Below are positions 1-7,216 of a stretch of DNA of 25,377 bases, piece after piece (within the stretch, counting starts at the first letter, position 1; every line of letters starts with the position of its first letter). The notes beneath the pieces were generated by a model. That model worked only from the letters and a program-made list of their open reading frames with translations, was not told where the DNA came from and made no database searches. The stretch is from Candidatus Nanoarchaeia archaeon (lineage in GTDB: Archaea; Nanoarchaeota; Nanoarchaeia; SCGC-AAA011-G17; JAFCDX01): contig JAQUND010000021.1 in assembly GCA_028717785.1 (NCBI GenBank), positions 1 through 25,377 on the forward strand. The letters run 5' to 3'. Made by a program: the position numbers and the translations under genes.

Positions 1-180
1 TGTGTTACATATAACAACATCAGCACCTTTTATTCCTTTTCTGTGTAACCAACTAGCAGCGTTACTTCCGCCACCACCAACACCAAATACTTTAATATTT
101 GCTGTTCCTATTCTTAAATCTGCGTCACTTATTTGATTTTCTTTTGCCTTTGCTAAGGCTGTTTGCATAATAAATTCCAT
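1..180 (-). CDS. ftsZ: FtsZ cell-division GTPase, N-terminal fragment (runs off the window)
   Basis: The reverse complement of 1-180 is open from an ATG at 180 to the window edge and gives 60 residues. It contains IKVFGVGGGGSNAASW, the tubulin/FtsZ first nucleotide-binding strand and glycine-rich loop, then KGIKGADVVICNT, which matches the FtsZ strand leading to the conserved NTD. FtsZ is a tubulin-like GTPase that polymerises into the division ring at mid-cell. A purine-rich AAAGGGGGAG stretch (191-200, read on the minus strand) lies about ten bases before the ATG and acts as a Shine-Dalgarno site, so this gene appears to have a leader. The remaining roughly 300 residues, including the GTP-binding signature and the T7 loop, lie outside the window. 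Which FtsZ paralogue this is (FtsZ1 or FtsZ2) cannot be told from this piece. Confidence 0.9.
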   Translation of the reverse strand, partial: MEFIMQTALAKAKENQISDADLRIGTANIKVFGVGGGGSNAASWLHRKGIKGADVVICNT

Positions 181-227
181 TTTATTTTTTCTCCCCCTTT
201 GTTTTTATCCTTGGAATATATATTTTG

Positions 228-264
228 TAGTACAGTAAACTTTATATATAAGTTTAGTCTACTA
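228..264. promoter_or_regulatory. Imperfect 15-bp inverted repeat centred on the probable ftsZ TATA box
   Basis: TAGTAcagTAAACTT (228-242) and AAGTTTAgtcTACTA (250-264) pair at 12 of 15 positions around a TATATAT centre (243-249). The TATA-like core lies 60-70 bases before the ftsZ start on the minus strand, which would put the transcript start around 220 and leave a leader of about 40 bases carrying the GGGGGAG ribosome site. A dyad over a TATA box is the usual place for an archaeal repressor or for a symmetric promoter. The role is inferred; only the symmetry is seen. Confidence 0.5.
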
Positions 265-445
265 TCTTATTAGAAAAACTCAATATTAACTCAAACGATT
301 TCTTAACTTTTTTAACTCAATATATTAAATAAAGAACAAATATATAAATATTATTCAGATGTAAACTATATATTGTAGTATATAGATAGTTTTCTCGTTG
401 GTAAATTAATAAATAAAAAAATAAAATAAATTTTTAATTTAGAAA

Positions 446-457
446 ATGTTTATATAT
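446..457 (+). promoter_or_regulatory. TATA box of gatD
   Basis: TTTATATAT (449-457) is centred about 25 bases before the ATG at 478, the archaeal TATA-to-start-site distance, so the gatD transcript probably begins at or next to its start codon. The rest of the 181-477 gap holds the ftsZ promoter, other AT-rich stretches such as a TATATAAATATT near 340, and no recognisable gene. Confidence 0.55.
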
Positions 458-477
458 TGGATACGTTTTTCTATAAT

Positions 478-1740
478 ATGAAAAGTTGTGATACTAGTGA
501 TTCAGTTCAAATTAAAACTGATAAGGAAACTATTTCTGGGGTACTAATGCCTTCTCAATCAGATAATATTGTAATAAAATTAGATAATGGATATAATATT
601 GGTATTGATAAGAAAAAAGTAAAAGAAATAAAATTAATTAAAAAACTTGAAAAGAAAGAAAAAGTTTTAGGTAAATTAGAATCAAACAAACAACTAAAGA
701 ATGTTTTAATTTTACATACAGGTGGAACAGTTGCTTCTAAAGTAGATTATAAAACTGGTGGTGTAAGTTCTAAATTTGAACCTGAAGAAATAATTGCTAT
801 GTTTCCAGAATTAAAAAATATAGTAAATATAAAATCAAAATTATTATTTAATATTTTTTCTGAAGATATGAACTTTTCTCATTATAAAAAAATAGCTCAT
901 GAAATATTTGAAAATGTAACTAAATTTGATGGAATAATACTTGCTCATGGAACAGATACTTTACATTATACTGCAAGTGCTTTAGCTTTTATGTTAGAAA
1001 ATTTACATATTCCTGTTATTTTAGTTGGAGCTCAAAGAAGTTCTGATCGTGGATCTAGTGATGCATTTTTGAATTTATTATGTGCTTCTCATTTTATTGC
1101 TAATACTGATTTTGCTGGAGTTGCAATATGTATGCATAAATCAAGTTCAGATGATTCTTGTGTTATCTTAAATCCTTGTAAAACTAGAAAATTACATACT
1201 TCAAGAAGAGATGCTTTTAAGCCAGTTAATTCTGAATTAATTGCTAAAATTACTAGAAATGGAGAAATATCTGAATTAGAAAAATTACATGAGAAAAAAG
1301 ATAAATTAATTTTAAAAGATAAGTTAGAAGAAAAAGTAGGAATAATAAAATACTATCCAAATATATCTTCAAAACAATTTGATTCTTTTAAAGGTTATAA
1401 AGGATTAATAATTGAAGGAACTGGATTAGGACATACAACTAATGATAAGAAAATTATAGATTCTATTAAAAATTTAATTAAAACTGGAACTATTGTAGTT
1501 ATGACATCTCAATGTATTTTTGGTGGTGTTAATATGAATGTTTATTCAACCGGTCGTGAACTACAAAAAATAGGCGTTATTCAAGGATTAGATATGTTAT
1601 CAGAAACAGCTTATATTAAATTATCTTGGTTATTAGGGAATTATAAAAAAAATGAAATTAAAGATTTATTATTAAAAAATTTACGTGGAGAAATTAATGA
1701 AAGAATTCTTTACAATGAAAAATTTTTAGATTTTAAATAA
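478..1740 (+). CDS. gatD: Glutamyl-tRNA(Gln) amidotransferase subunit D (asparaginase-like)
   Basis: GatD is the glutaminase half of the archaea-specific GatDE amidotransferase. It releases ammonia from an amide donor, and GatE uses the ammonia to convert Glu-tRNA(Gln) to Gln-tRNA(Gln). Residues 1-65 form the small GatD N-terminal domain (GVLMPSQSDNIVIKLDNGYNIGID). The type-I asparaginase domain follows, with HTGGTVASKVDYKTGGV at 80-96 (T84), LAHGTDT at 155-161 (T159, D160) and a lysine in KTRKLHTSRRDAF at 235-247. These correspond to the Thr-Thr-Asp-Lys set of the family. At 420 residues the length is normal. An in-frame TTG at 457 would add seven residues, but it falls in the TATA box, so the ATG at 478 is preferred and the transcript is likely leaderless. 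The last codons overlap the convergent gene at 1733 by 8 bases. The partner gatE lies 3.2 kb downstream. Confidence 0.95.
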   Translation: MKSCDTSDSVQIKTDKETISGVLMPSQSDNIVIKLDNGYNIGIDKKKVKEIKLIKKLEKKEKVLGKLESNKQLKNVLILHTGGTVASKVDYKTGGVSSKFEPEEIIAMFPELKNIVNIKSKLLFNIFSEDMNFSHYKKIAHEIFENVTKFDGIILAHGTDTLHYTASALAFMLENLHIPVILVGAQRSSDRGSSDAFLNLLCASHFIANTDFAGVAICMHKSSSDDSCVILNPCKTRKLHTSRRDAFKPVNSELIAKITRNGEISELEKLHEKKDKLILKDKLEEKVGIIKYYPNISSKQFDSFKGYKGLIIEGTGLGHTTNDKKIIDSIKNLIKTGTIVVMTSQCIFGGVNMNVYSTGRELQKIGVIQGLDMLSETAYIKLSWLLGNYKKNEIKDLLLKNLRGEINERILYNEKFLDFK

Positions 1741-2686
1741 AATATAAGTATAATAATACTATTAGTATTAAACCATTTACAATTTCTATAATGTTTTTGG
1801 ACAAGAATTTTTTATATTTGTAATAATAAATTCCTATTATAGGGGATTGTATTACAGAAACAACAGCAAATGCAATCCAGTATATTAAAACTAAACTGAA
1901 AAAGAAAACTAACATACCAAAATTAAATATATAAAACATATAATCATATAATTTTCTATACTCTTTTAAGAATTTTAAAACCAAATAAGCAATTCCATTA
2001 TATAATAATATTATTAAAAATAAAGTAAAAATGGAACTAGAATCAAAATAAATTAATAATATATCTAATCCTGTAATAGTTAACATCACATTTTTATTAT
2101 ACAAAAAAGTATTTTCTAATTTTTCTGTTGTAGTTATTATAAAATCTGATAAATACGGGATAAATTTTATACTTAATATTAATAAATAAACTATAATTAA
2201 AGCAATAATTTCTAATTCTCCGGGGGTTGTTATAATTGTTATAATGTCTAAAAAGAATATTACCCATAATCCTCTTTCTAAAATATTAGATTCAGACCAA
2301 ACATTTTTAGTTAGTTCTGATAAAACATTCTTCTTATTACTCATCTTTGAATATAAAAACCAAATATTGACAATTAGTAAAGAAATAATCATTGCAGAAA
2401 TCCAATTTGTTTGTATTGTTTCAATGAAAGATGTAGCAAATCCTTTAATTATTAAAAAAAATATATATAAATAATGTCCATAAATAAATATAGGATTATA
2501 AGTATAATCAATTATTTTAGATATTTCAGAATTTATACTTAAATTTGGAAAGTGTTGAGGATTTAAGTTAAAATTTAAAATATTTAATAAATTTAAAGTT
2601 GCTAATACTAAAAAGATATACTGTAAATTCTTAGCAAGTGTTTTAATTAAGAATTCTAATGTAACTGACTCTGAACCATACCTCAT
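1733..2686 (-). CDS. Unrecognised polytopic membrane protein, 317 residues
   Basis: I do not recognise a family. The protein is strongly hydrophobic, with about nine to ten probable membrane helices, for example near residues 15-35, 62-87, 95-113, 139-179 (a pair), 200-240 (a pair), 249-285 and 298-317. The last helix ends at the C-terminus. Short lysine-rich loops such as YSKMSNKKN and YYYKYKKFLSKN lie between helices. No transporter signature, catalytic motif or signal peptide is evident. A TATA-like stretch (TTTTATATAC, read on the minus strand near 2710-2720) is centred about 27 bases before the ATG, suggesting a leaderless transcript. The 3' end overlaps the end of gatD by 8 bases in convergent orientation. 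Base composition matches the neighbours. Confidence 0.7.
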   Translation of the reverse strand: MRYGSESVTLEFLIKTLAKNLQYIFLVLATLNLLNILNFNLNPQHFPNLSINSEISKIIDYTYNPIFIYGHYLYIFFLIIKGFATSFIETIQTNWISAMIISLLIVNIWFLYSKMSNKKNVLSELTKNVWSESNILERGLWVIFFLDIITIITTPGELEIIALIIVYLLILSIKFIPYLSDFIITTTEKLENTFLYNKNVMLTITGLDILLIYFDSSSIFTLFLIILLYNGIAYLVLKFLKEYRKLYDYMFYIFNFGMLVFFFSLVLIYWIAFAVVSVIQSPIIGIYYYKYKKFLSKNIIEIVNGLILIVLLYLYFI

Positions 2687-2732
2687 TTTTGTTAATTTAT
2701 ATTATTAGTATATAAAATTTCTCTTTTAATGA

Positions 2733-3626
2733 TTAAGCTAAAATTTCTTCTAATTTTTTTGCAATCGTTTCTGGAACATTATATTTATTTTCTTTATGGG
2801 AAATAGTTAAATTATCTTTATCAAATTTTGCGTTTTCAATTCCGCCCGTACTATCAAAAATTGCTTGTACTAACCAATTATCATAATTTAATATATTTTT
2901 ATCATCTGGAGAAGTAAGTTTTAATTTTTCAAAATCTGATAAAAATCTTTCAATACCCACATAATGAATAAATTCTGCTCCAGTTATATAAGCTTCATCA
3001 GTTCCTAATTCTTTATTCATTAAAGTAAAATTTGTACGTAATTCATCTAAATGTTTGTAAAAATTATCTGGATCAGCACTACAAAGACCCAAAAAAGTTA
3101 TTGGAGAAAAACCATACCTAAAATGAGAATTATTTTTTAATCTTTTTATTAAATCGAGGATTTGTGTATAATCTTTTCCTTTATTTATTCCCATTTCACA
3201 AGTAACACTTAAAATTCTAGCAAAACTATCTACATCTTTTAATTGATCATTTTCGATTTGTTTTATTAATTCAGGTAATGCTTCTGGAATTTTTATTACT
3301 CTAATTAAATCTGTAAGTTCTATTAATATCCCATTTGGATTTTCTAATTCATTTAAAGTTGAACATATTTTAATTATTCCTTTGTTAAAATTATTTTTAG
3401 AATTATCTGTAAGATTATCATAAATTTGTTTTAATTTTCCAGAACAATCAGGATAATTTGACCTATCTACTGGAGATGTAATTAAAGTATGAAATGGTTC
3501 AAAAGTAGATCTTCTTTTTTCAAAATCAGGATTATTCACATTTATACATCCATATGATATCCAGTTAGCAAAATCATCTTTAGTAAAAGATTCTAAATAT
3601 TGAAGTTTTTTTGGATTAATTTCCAT
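2733..3626 (-). CDS. Unrecognised soluble protein, 297 residues
   Basis: There is no family I can name. The protein has no signal peptide or membrane segment and looks mainly alpha-helical and acidic/lysine-rich. Its N-terminal part (DDFANWISYGCINVNNPDFEKR) is followed by leucine- and isoleucine-rich helical stretches from about 60 to 240 (ILIELTDLIRVIKIPEALPE, ILDLIKRLKNN) that could be a helical-repeat fold. The C-terminal 35 residues (NKYNVPETIAKKLEEIL) look like a short beta-helix tail. The three or four cysteines are scattered and do not form a metal-binding pattern. The gene lies 46 bases before the start of the membrane-protein gene on the same strand. A TATA-like sequence sits in that gap, so the two may be transcribed separately. 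Confidence 0.65.
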   Translation of the reverse strand: MEINPKKLQYLESFTKDDFANWISYGCINVNNPDFEKRRSTFEPFHTLITSPVDRSNYPDCSGKLKQIYDNLTDNSKNNFNKGIIKICSTLNELENPNGILIELTDLIRVIKIPEALPELIKQIENDQLKDVDSFARILSVTCEMGINKGKDYTQILDLIKRLKNNSHFRYGFSPITFLGLCSADPDNFYKHLDELRTNFTLMNKELGTDEAYITGAEFIHYVGIERFLSDFEKLKLTSPDDKNILNYDNWLVQAIFDSTGGIENAKFDKDNLTISHKENKYNVPETIAKKLEEILA

Positions 3627-3814
3627 ATACTTTTAATAAAATAAAGGTTTTTTAAAGTTTTCTCTTGAAAGTAGAAACAATAAAATTTCTTATTTTTTAA
3701 GTATAATTTATAGTTATATCAACTTAATAGTTAGGTTTAAATACTTATAATTTCTGTTTTGAATCGGTATACATATAGAAAATGTGTATAACTTAATATA
3801 AGGTGAATTTAAAA

Positions 3815-4027
3815 ATGGAACACGAAAGAAGACCTGCAAGATCAGGTGGAAGTAATTTTGGTGGAGGCGGCTTCAGAAGAAGTTTTGGCCCTAGAGAGAT
3901 GCATAAAGCAGTATGTGCTGACTGTGGAAAAGAATGTGAAGTTCCTTTCAAGCCAAGTAATGATGCTGAAGGTAATCCAAGACCAGTTTATTGTAGAGAT
4001 TGTTACCAAAAACATAAAAAGTTCTAG
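3815..4027 (+). CDS. Small glycine/arginine-rich zinc-ribbon protein (CxxC...CxxC domain)
   Basis: This is a 70-residue protein with a low-complexity Arg/Gly N-terminus (RRPARSGGSNFGGGGFRRSFG) and a C-terminal zinc domain containing C34-ADC37-GKEC41-EVPFKP and VYC60-RDC63-YQ. The pattern CGKECEVPFKP...RPVYCRDC is the small CxxC-x17-CxxC domain found in many archaea and bacteria, often on helicase tails. Here the spacer is 22 because about five residues (around SNDAEGN) are inserted. A nucleic-acid-binding role is inferred from the Arg/Gly tail and zinc ribbon. An upstream GTG at 3803 is in frame, but AAGGTGA (3800-3806) is a good Shine-Dalgarno site for the ATG at 3815 and overlaps that GTG, so the ATG is chosen. 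The T-rich stretch at 4061-4087 follows the gene. Confidence 0.8.
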   Translation: MEHERRPARSGGSNFGGGGFRRSFGPREMHKAVCADCGKECEVPFKPSNDAEGNPRPVYCRDCYQKHKKF

Positions 4028-4060
4028 GTAAAAAGCTTTAGAAAAAACTAAATTCTTAAA

Positions 4061-4087
4061 ATTTTTTATTTTTATTTTTAATTCTTT
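4061..4087 (+). terminator. T-rich terminator after the zinc-ribbon gene
   Basis: ATTTTTTATTTTTATTTTTA continues into ATTCTTT. Runs of T on the coding strand after a stop codon are the known archaeal intrinsic termination signal. The next gene's own promoter follows directly. Confidence 0.5.
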
Positions 4088-4173
4088 AATAGAAAGATTT
4101 ATATTAAACTATAACTTTAATAAATTATGGAAACAAAAGACATGGTGATAGTAGGACTAGTAGTCTTGCTTGT
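4086..4173 (+). repeat. 88-base direct repeat, copy 1 (promoter plus gene start)
   Basis: By my base-by-base reading, bases 4086-4173 are identical to 4494-4581, offset by 408 bases. The block holds the TATA box GAAAGATTTATATTA, the ATG at 4127 and the first 15 codons (start plus membrane segment). The sequences diverge sharply right after the block. Confidence 0.9.
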
Positions 4174-4465
4174 CTTAACAGTGGCTTTCTCAACAAGTAT
4201 TACAACAACAGGAAATGCATTTAAGAGAACTTGTAGTGATAGTGATAATGGAAACAATCCATTCGTAAAAGGAACCATTGCAGGAACAGATGCAGCAGGT
4301 AATCCATATACCATGACAGATTATTGTTCAGATAAAACAATTGGTATTTCTAACAGAATTTATTATGTTAAAGAATACTATTGTGATATGGAAACTTATT
4401 CTGGATGGAATGTTGATTTTACTGTTTGTGAAAATGGCTGTTCAGACGGAGCATGTATACAATAA
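4127..4465 (+). CDS. Small membrane-anchored six-cysteine surface protein, copy 1
   Basis: This 112-residue protein has an N-terminal hydrophobic helix (KDMVIVGLVVLLVLTVAFST, residues 4-23) and then an exported-looking Thr/Ser/Gly/Asn-rich domain with six cysteines (36, 67, 86, 101, 105, 110). The signature pieces are CSDSDNGNNPFVKGT, TMTDYC and CENGCSDGACIQ. I know similar SDSDxG...VKGT...DYC...C..GCsdGACi domains from DPANN archaeal surface proteins (recollection, not a search). Even cysteine number suggests three disulphides outside the cell. The helix could be an uncleaved anchor or a pilin-like signal; no clear cleavage motif decides this. TATA GAAAGATTTATATTA lies about 27 bases before the ATG, so the transcript is probably leaderless. 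A near-paralogue follows 69 bases downstream with its own identical promoter. Confidence 0.8.
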   Translation: METKDMVIVGLVVLLVLTVAFSTSITTTGNAFKRTCSDSDNGNNPFVKGTIAGTDAAGNPYTMTDYCSDKTIGISNRIYYVKEYYCDMETYSGWNVDFTVCENGCSDGACIQ

Positions 4466-4467
4466 AC

Positions 4468-4491
4468 TTTTTTTCTTATTTTTTCTTTTTT
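4468..4491 (+). terminator. T-rich terminator between the two surface-protein genes
   Basis: TTTTTTTCTTATTTTTTCTTT-type tract starting two bases after the stop codon. It separates the duplicated genes into two transcription units, each with its own promoter copy. Confidence 0.55.
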
Positions 4492-4493
4492 AA

Positions 4494-4581
4494 TTAATAG
4501 AAAGATTTATATTAAACTATAACTTTAATAAATTATGGAAACAAAAGACATGGTGATAGTAGGACTAGTAGTCTTGCTTGT
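4494..4581 (+). repeat. 88-base direct repeat, copy 2 (promoter plus gene start)
   Basis: Identical to 4086-4173. It carries the promoter, start codon and first part of the membrane helix of the second surface-protein gene. Confidence 0.9.
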
Positions 4582-4849
4582 TATCGTAGTCGCTTTCTCA
4601 GGAAGTATTAGTTCTACAGGAAATGCACTTAAAAGATCATGTAGTGATAGTGATCAAGGAAGTATTTTCGTTAAAGGAACAATTTCTGGAACAGATAGGG
4701 CAGGAAATTCTTTTGAGATGACAGATTATTGTTCATCTAAAGTAAATGAAATTAAAGAATATTCTTGTGATTCTGAATCTTTAGAAGGTTGGAGATCAGA
4801 TGTTAACTACTGTGAAAACGGTTGCGTAGACGGAGCATGTATTGCTTAA
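4535..4849 (+). CDS. Small membrane-anchored six-cysteine surface protein, copy 2
   Basis: At 104 residues this is a tandem paralogue of the gene at 4127. Residues 1-16 are identical (METKDMVIVGLVVLLV). The rest is clearly related but diverged: CSDSDQGSIFVKGTISGTD, EMTDYCSSK, CENGCVDGACIA. All six cysteines are kept (36, 66, 78, 93, 97, 102). One stretch around residues 69-77 is shorter by about eight residues than in copy 1. The helix at about 4-23 should anchor the protein with the cysteine domain outside. The promoter is the same as copy 1, so expression is probably similar. The function is unknown; a small cell-surface or envelope protein is the best inference. Confidence 0.8.
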   Translation: METKDMVIVGLVVLLVIVVAFSGSISSTGNALKRSCSDSDQGSIFVKGTISGTDRAGNSFEMTDYCSSKVNEIKEYSCDSESLEGWRSDVNYCENGCVDGACIA

Positions 4850-4850
4850 A

Positions 4851-4872
4851 TTTTTTCTTTTTTTCTTTTTTT
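4851..4872 (+). terminator. T-rich terminator after surface-protein copy 2
   Basis: TTTTTTCTTTTTTTCTTTTT-type tract directly after the TAA at 4847-4849. It is followed within about ten bases by the TATA-like AAATTTAAATAG of gatE (centre near 4881, about 27 bases before the gatE ATG). Confidence 0.55.
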
Positions 4873-4908
4873 AATAAAATTTAAATAGAATGTAATATCT
4901 TATTTAGT

Positions 4909-6321
4909 ATGGATTATAATAAATTAGGTTTTAAAGCAGGTTTAGAAATACATCAACAATTAGAAGGAAAAAAATTATTTTGTTCTTGTCCTACAATTAT
5001 TACAGATAAAGAACCAGATTATATTATCAAAAGAAGATTAAGAGCTAGTGCAGGAGAATCAGGAGAAATTGATATTGCTGCAAAACATGAACAAAAAATT
5101 GGGAAAGAGTTTATTTATCATGTTTTTAATGAATGTAATTGTTTAGTTGATATTGATGAAGAACCGCCACATGAAGTTAATAGAGATGCAATAAATATAG
5201 CATTACAAGTTTCTTTATTATTAAATGCAAAAGTAGTAGATGAATTACATTTTATGAGAAAAACCGTTATAGACGGATCTAATACTTCTGCTTTTCAAAG
5301 AACAGGATTAATAGCAAGAGATGGTTTTATTGAAACTAGTAAAGGGAATGTAAAAATATTAACTGTATGTTTAGAAGAAGAAGCAGCTAAAATTGTTAGT
5401 AAAAATGATTCTCAAGTTATTTATAATTTATCAAGATTAGGAATTCCATTAATAGAAGTTGCAACAGCTCCAGATATTAAAGATCCAGAACATGCAAAAG
5501 AAGTTGCAGAAAAGATTGGAATGATTTTGAGATCAATTAATGGAATTAAAAGAGGAATTGGAACAATAAGACAAGACATTAATGTTTCTATAACAAATGG
5601 AGCTAGAATTGAATTAAAAGGATTTCAAGAATTAAGATATATTCCTTCTGTTATTCAAAATGAAATTGAAAGACAATTAAAACTAATTGAGAAAAAAGAA
5701 AAAGTAAAATCTGAAGTAAGAAATGCTAAATCTGATGGAACTTCTGAATTTTTAAGACCTATGCCTGGAGCAGAAAGAATGTACCCTGAAACAGATATAT
5801 CAACAATACAAATTACAAAAGAATTATTGTCTAAAATTAAATTACCTGAATTACTAACTGAAAAAATAATGAATTTAGAAAAGAAATATAATATTAATTC
5901 TGATTTAGCTAAAGAAATTTTAAAAAGAAATATTAATGTTGATAAATTTTTAATTGGCAACTTAGAACCAAACTTTGTTGTTAAGGTATTAATAGAAATT
6001 CCTAAAGAAATAAAGACCAGATTCGAATTAGACATTACAAAATTAAAAGATTCTGATTATTTACAAGTTTTAACTGAAATTAATAAAGGAATTCCAAAAA
6101 CAGCTGCAATTGAAATGTTAATTGATATTATAAAAAATGGAAAATTAGATTCAAGTAAATATAAATTAACTTCTGATAAAGATTTAGAACAAGATATTAA
6201 AACTATTATTGAAAATAATAAAGGAGCTTCATTAAATGCTTTAATTGGGGAAATAATGAAAAAATATCGTGGTAAAGTTGATGGGAAGAAGGTAGTTGAA
6301 TTAATAAAGAAGTTAAGTTGA
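4909..6321 (+). CDS. gatE: Glutamyl-tRNA(Gln) amidotransferase subunit E, lacking the GAD insertion domain
   Basis: GatE is the tRNA-binding, kinase/amidotransferase half of archaeal GatDE. The GatB-like cradle domain begins with KAGLEIHQQLEGKKLFCSCP (C25, C27), then CNCLVDIDEEPPHEVN (C76, C78), which supply the zinc-site cysteines. It continues with RKTVIDGSNTSAFQRT (117-132), RLGIPLIEVATAPDI (176-190), QDINVSI and RIELKGFQEL. The hallmark DGTSEFLRPMPGAERMYPET (276-295) follows, and a helical plus YqeY-like tail ends in GEIMKKYRGKVDGKKVVELI. Known GatE proteins are around 600 or more residues and carry an AspRS-like GAD domain between the IELKG helix and the DGTxxxLRPMPG motif. Here those elements are separated by only about 35 residues, so the insertion is absent and the protein is 470 residues. 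The reading frame is unbroken through the junction. Confidence 0.93.
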   Translation: MDYNKLGFKAGLEIHQQLEGKKLFCSCPTIITDKEPDYIIKRRLRASAGESGEIDIAAKHEQKIGKEFIYHVFNECNCLVDIDEEPPHEVNRDAINIALQVSLLLNAKVVDELHFMRKTVIDGSNTSAFQRTGLIARDGFIETSKGNVKILTVCLEEEAAKIVSKNDSQVIYNLSRLGIPLIEVATAPDIKDPEHAKEVAEKIGMILRSINGIKRGIGTIRQDINVSITNGARIELKGFQELRYIPSVIQNEIERQLKLIEKKEKVKSEVRNAKSDGTSEFLRPMPGAERMYPETDISTIQITKELLSKIKLPELLTEKIMNLEKKYNINSDLAKEILKRNINVDKFLIGNLEPNFVVKVLIEIPKEIKTRFELDITKLKDSDYLQVLTEINKGIPKTAAIEMLIDIIKNGKLDSSKYKLTSDKDLEQDIKTIIENNKGASLNALIGEIMKKYRGKVDGKKVVELIKKLS

Positions 6322-6387
6322 TTATATTTCTATTTAAAAGTAGTTACAAATCGAAATATTTATAAAGGAATATAATATCATAAAATT

Positions 6388-7128
6388 ATGAAATGTGGAA
6401 GAATCAAAGCACATAGGCCTAAATTTGAACTAATAGATTTACTAAGAATTCCTCATAAAGGTAAATATTTAACAGTTAGTTATCATGCTTTTGGTCCAAA
6501 TAATTTTAAAGATAATGTTGCAAGAATGAAACAATCATATTTTCATCCTAAACCAGGAAAAGTAATTTCATTTAGGGAACCAACAACTTCTGAATCTATT
6601 TCAGTTATTGCTTATGATTTTGAACATTTAGCAAAACCAAAACTTCAAAGATCGTTTCAAATAGGTTATATTGTTAAAATTTCAGAAGGAGTTTTTGCAA
6701 ATCCTCCAAAAGATAAACAAGGAAATCCCATAATTGATGAAAATATACTTAAATCTTATTTAAATAATATTAAAAAAGTAAATGGAATCTATCTTTGCGA
6801 AAATGATTTTGGTTTTGCACCATATGATTCTTTTAAACAAGGACTTCAAGATGGTAATGCTTTTGCAAAGGGTGGATTAGCAAGATTATTAGAACATACT
6901 TCTGAAAAAACAGCTAAAAATTTTAATGAAATTGCTTCTTCTAAATTTTATAAAGACGGAGTTAATGTTTCTGAATTTGAATTTAAAGATCCTATTTTAA
7001 ATGTTGTGAGTTTGTATTCTGATTGGTTTTCTAGTAATAATATTCTTTTCGTTGGTAAATACTTTTTAGGTATTGGTGGCTCTGTTTTTGGGGTATTAAA
7101 TAAAGGTGTCAAAAACACAAAAAAATAA
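6388..7128 (+). CDS. Unrecognised protein, 246 residues
   Basis: I cannot assign a family. The first 190 residues look soluble and mixed alpha/beta, with notable stretches YHAFGPNNFKDNVARMKQ, HPKPGKVISFREPTTSES and ENDFGFAPYDSFKQGLQDGN. The C-terminal 45 residues (ILNVVSLYSDWFSSNNILFV, then YFLGIGGSVFGVLNKG) are moderately hydrophobic and could touch or cross the membrane once. There is no signal peptide and no cysteine-based metal site. A TATA-like AATATTTATAAAGG (near 6355-6366) is centred about 28 bases before the ATG, consistent with a leaderless single-gene transcript. Codon usage looks like that of its neighbours, so this is a genuine gene. Confidence 0.7.
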   Translation: MKCGRIKAHRPKFELIDLLRIPHKGKYLTVSYHAFGPNNFKDNVARMKQSYFHPKPGKVISFREPTTSESISVIAYDFEHLAKPKLQRSFQIGYIVKISEGVFANPPKDKQGNPIIDENILKSYLNNIKKVNGIYLCENDFGFAPYDSFKQGLQDGNAFAKGGLARLLEHTSEKTAKNFNEIASSKFYKDGVNVSEFEFKDPILNVVSLYSDWFSSNNILFVGKYFLGIGGSVFGVLNKGVKNTKK

Positions 7129-7216
7129 ATAAATATTTATTAACTTCTAATTTTATATAATAATTTAATAAAAAAATTATCATAATCTATTTAAATGCTT
7201 AATTTTATAATTTTAT

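Noticed and set aside
361..388. CTATATA...TATATAG symmetry upstream of gatD
   Set aside because: Built only from alternating A and T, so expected by chance at this base composition; unlike 228-264 it has no mixed-base arms.
3846..4031. Alternative frame overlapping the zinc-ribbon gene
   Set aside because: The overlapping frame has no ribosome site or domain, whereas the chosen frame has a paired-cysteine zinc motif and an upstream AAGGTGA.
4127..4190. Type IV pilin (class III) signal peptide on the surface proteins
   Set aside because: The helix start is acidic/mixed (METKDM) and there is no clear basic segment followed by a Gly/Ala cleavage site before the hydrophobic stretch, so a plain anchor is equally likely.
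5655..6035. Long open frame on the minus strand inside gatE
   Set aside because: It lies wholly within the conserved GatE coding sequence and its product is the serine/leucine/phenylalanine-rich composition expected from the complement of AT-rich lysine/isoleucine codons.
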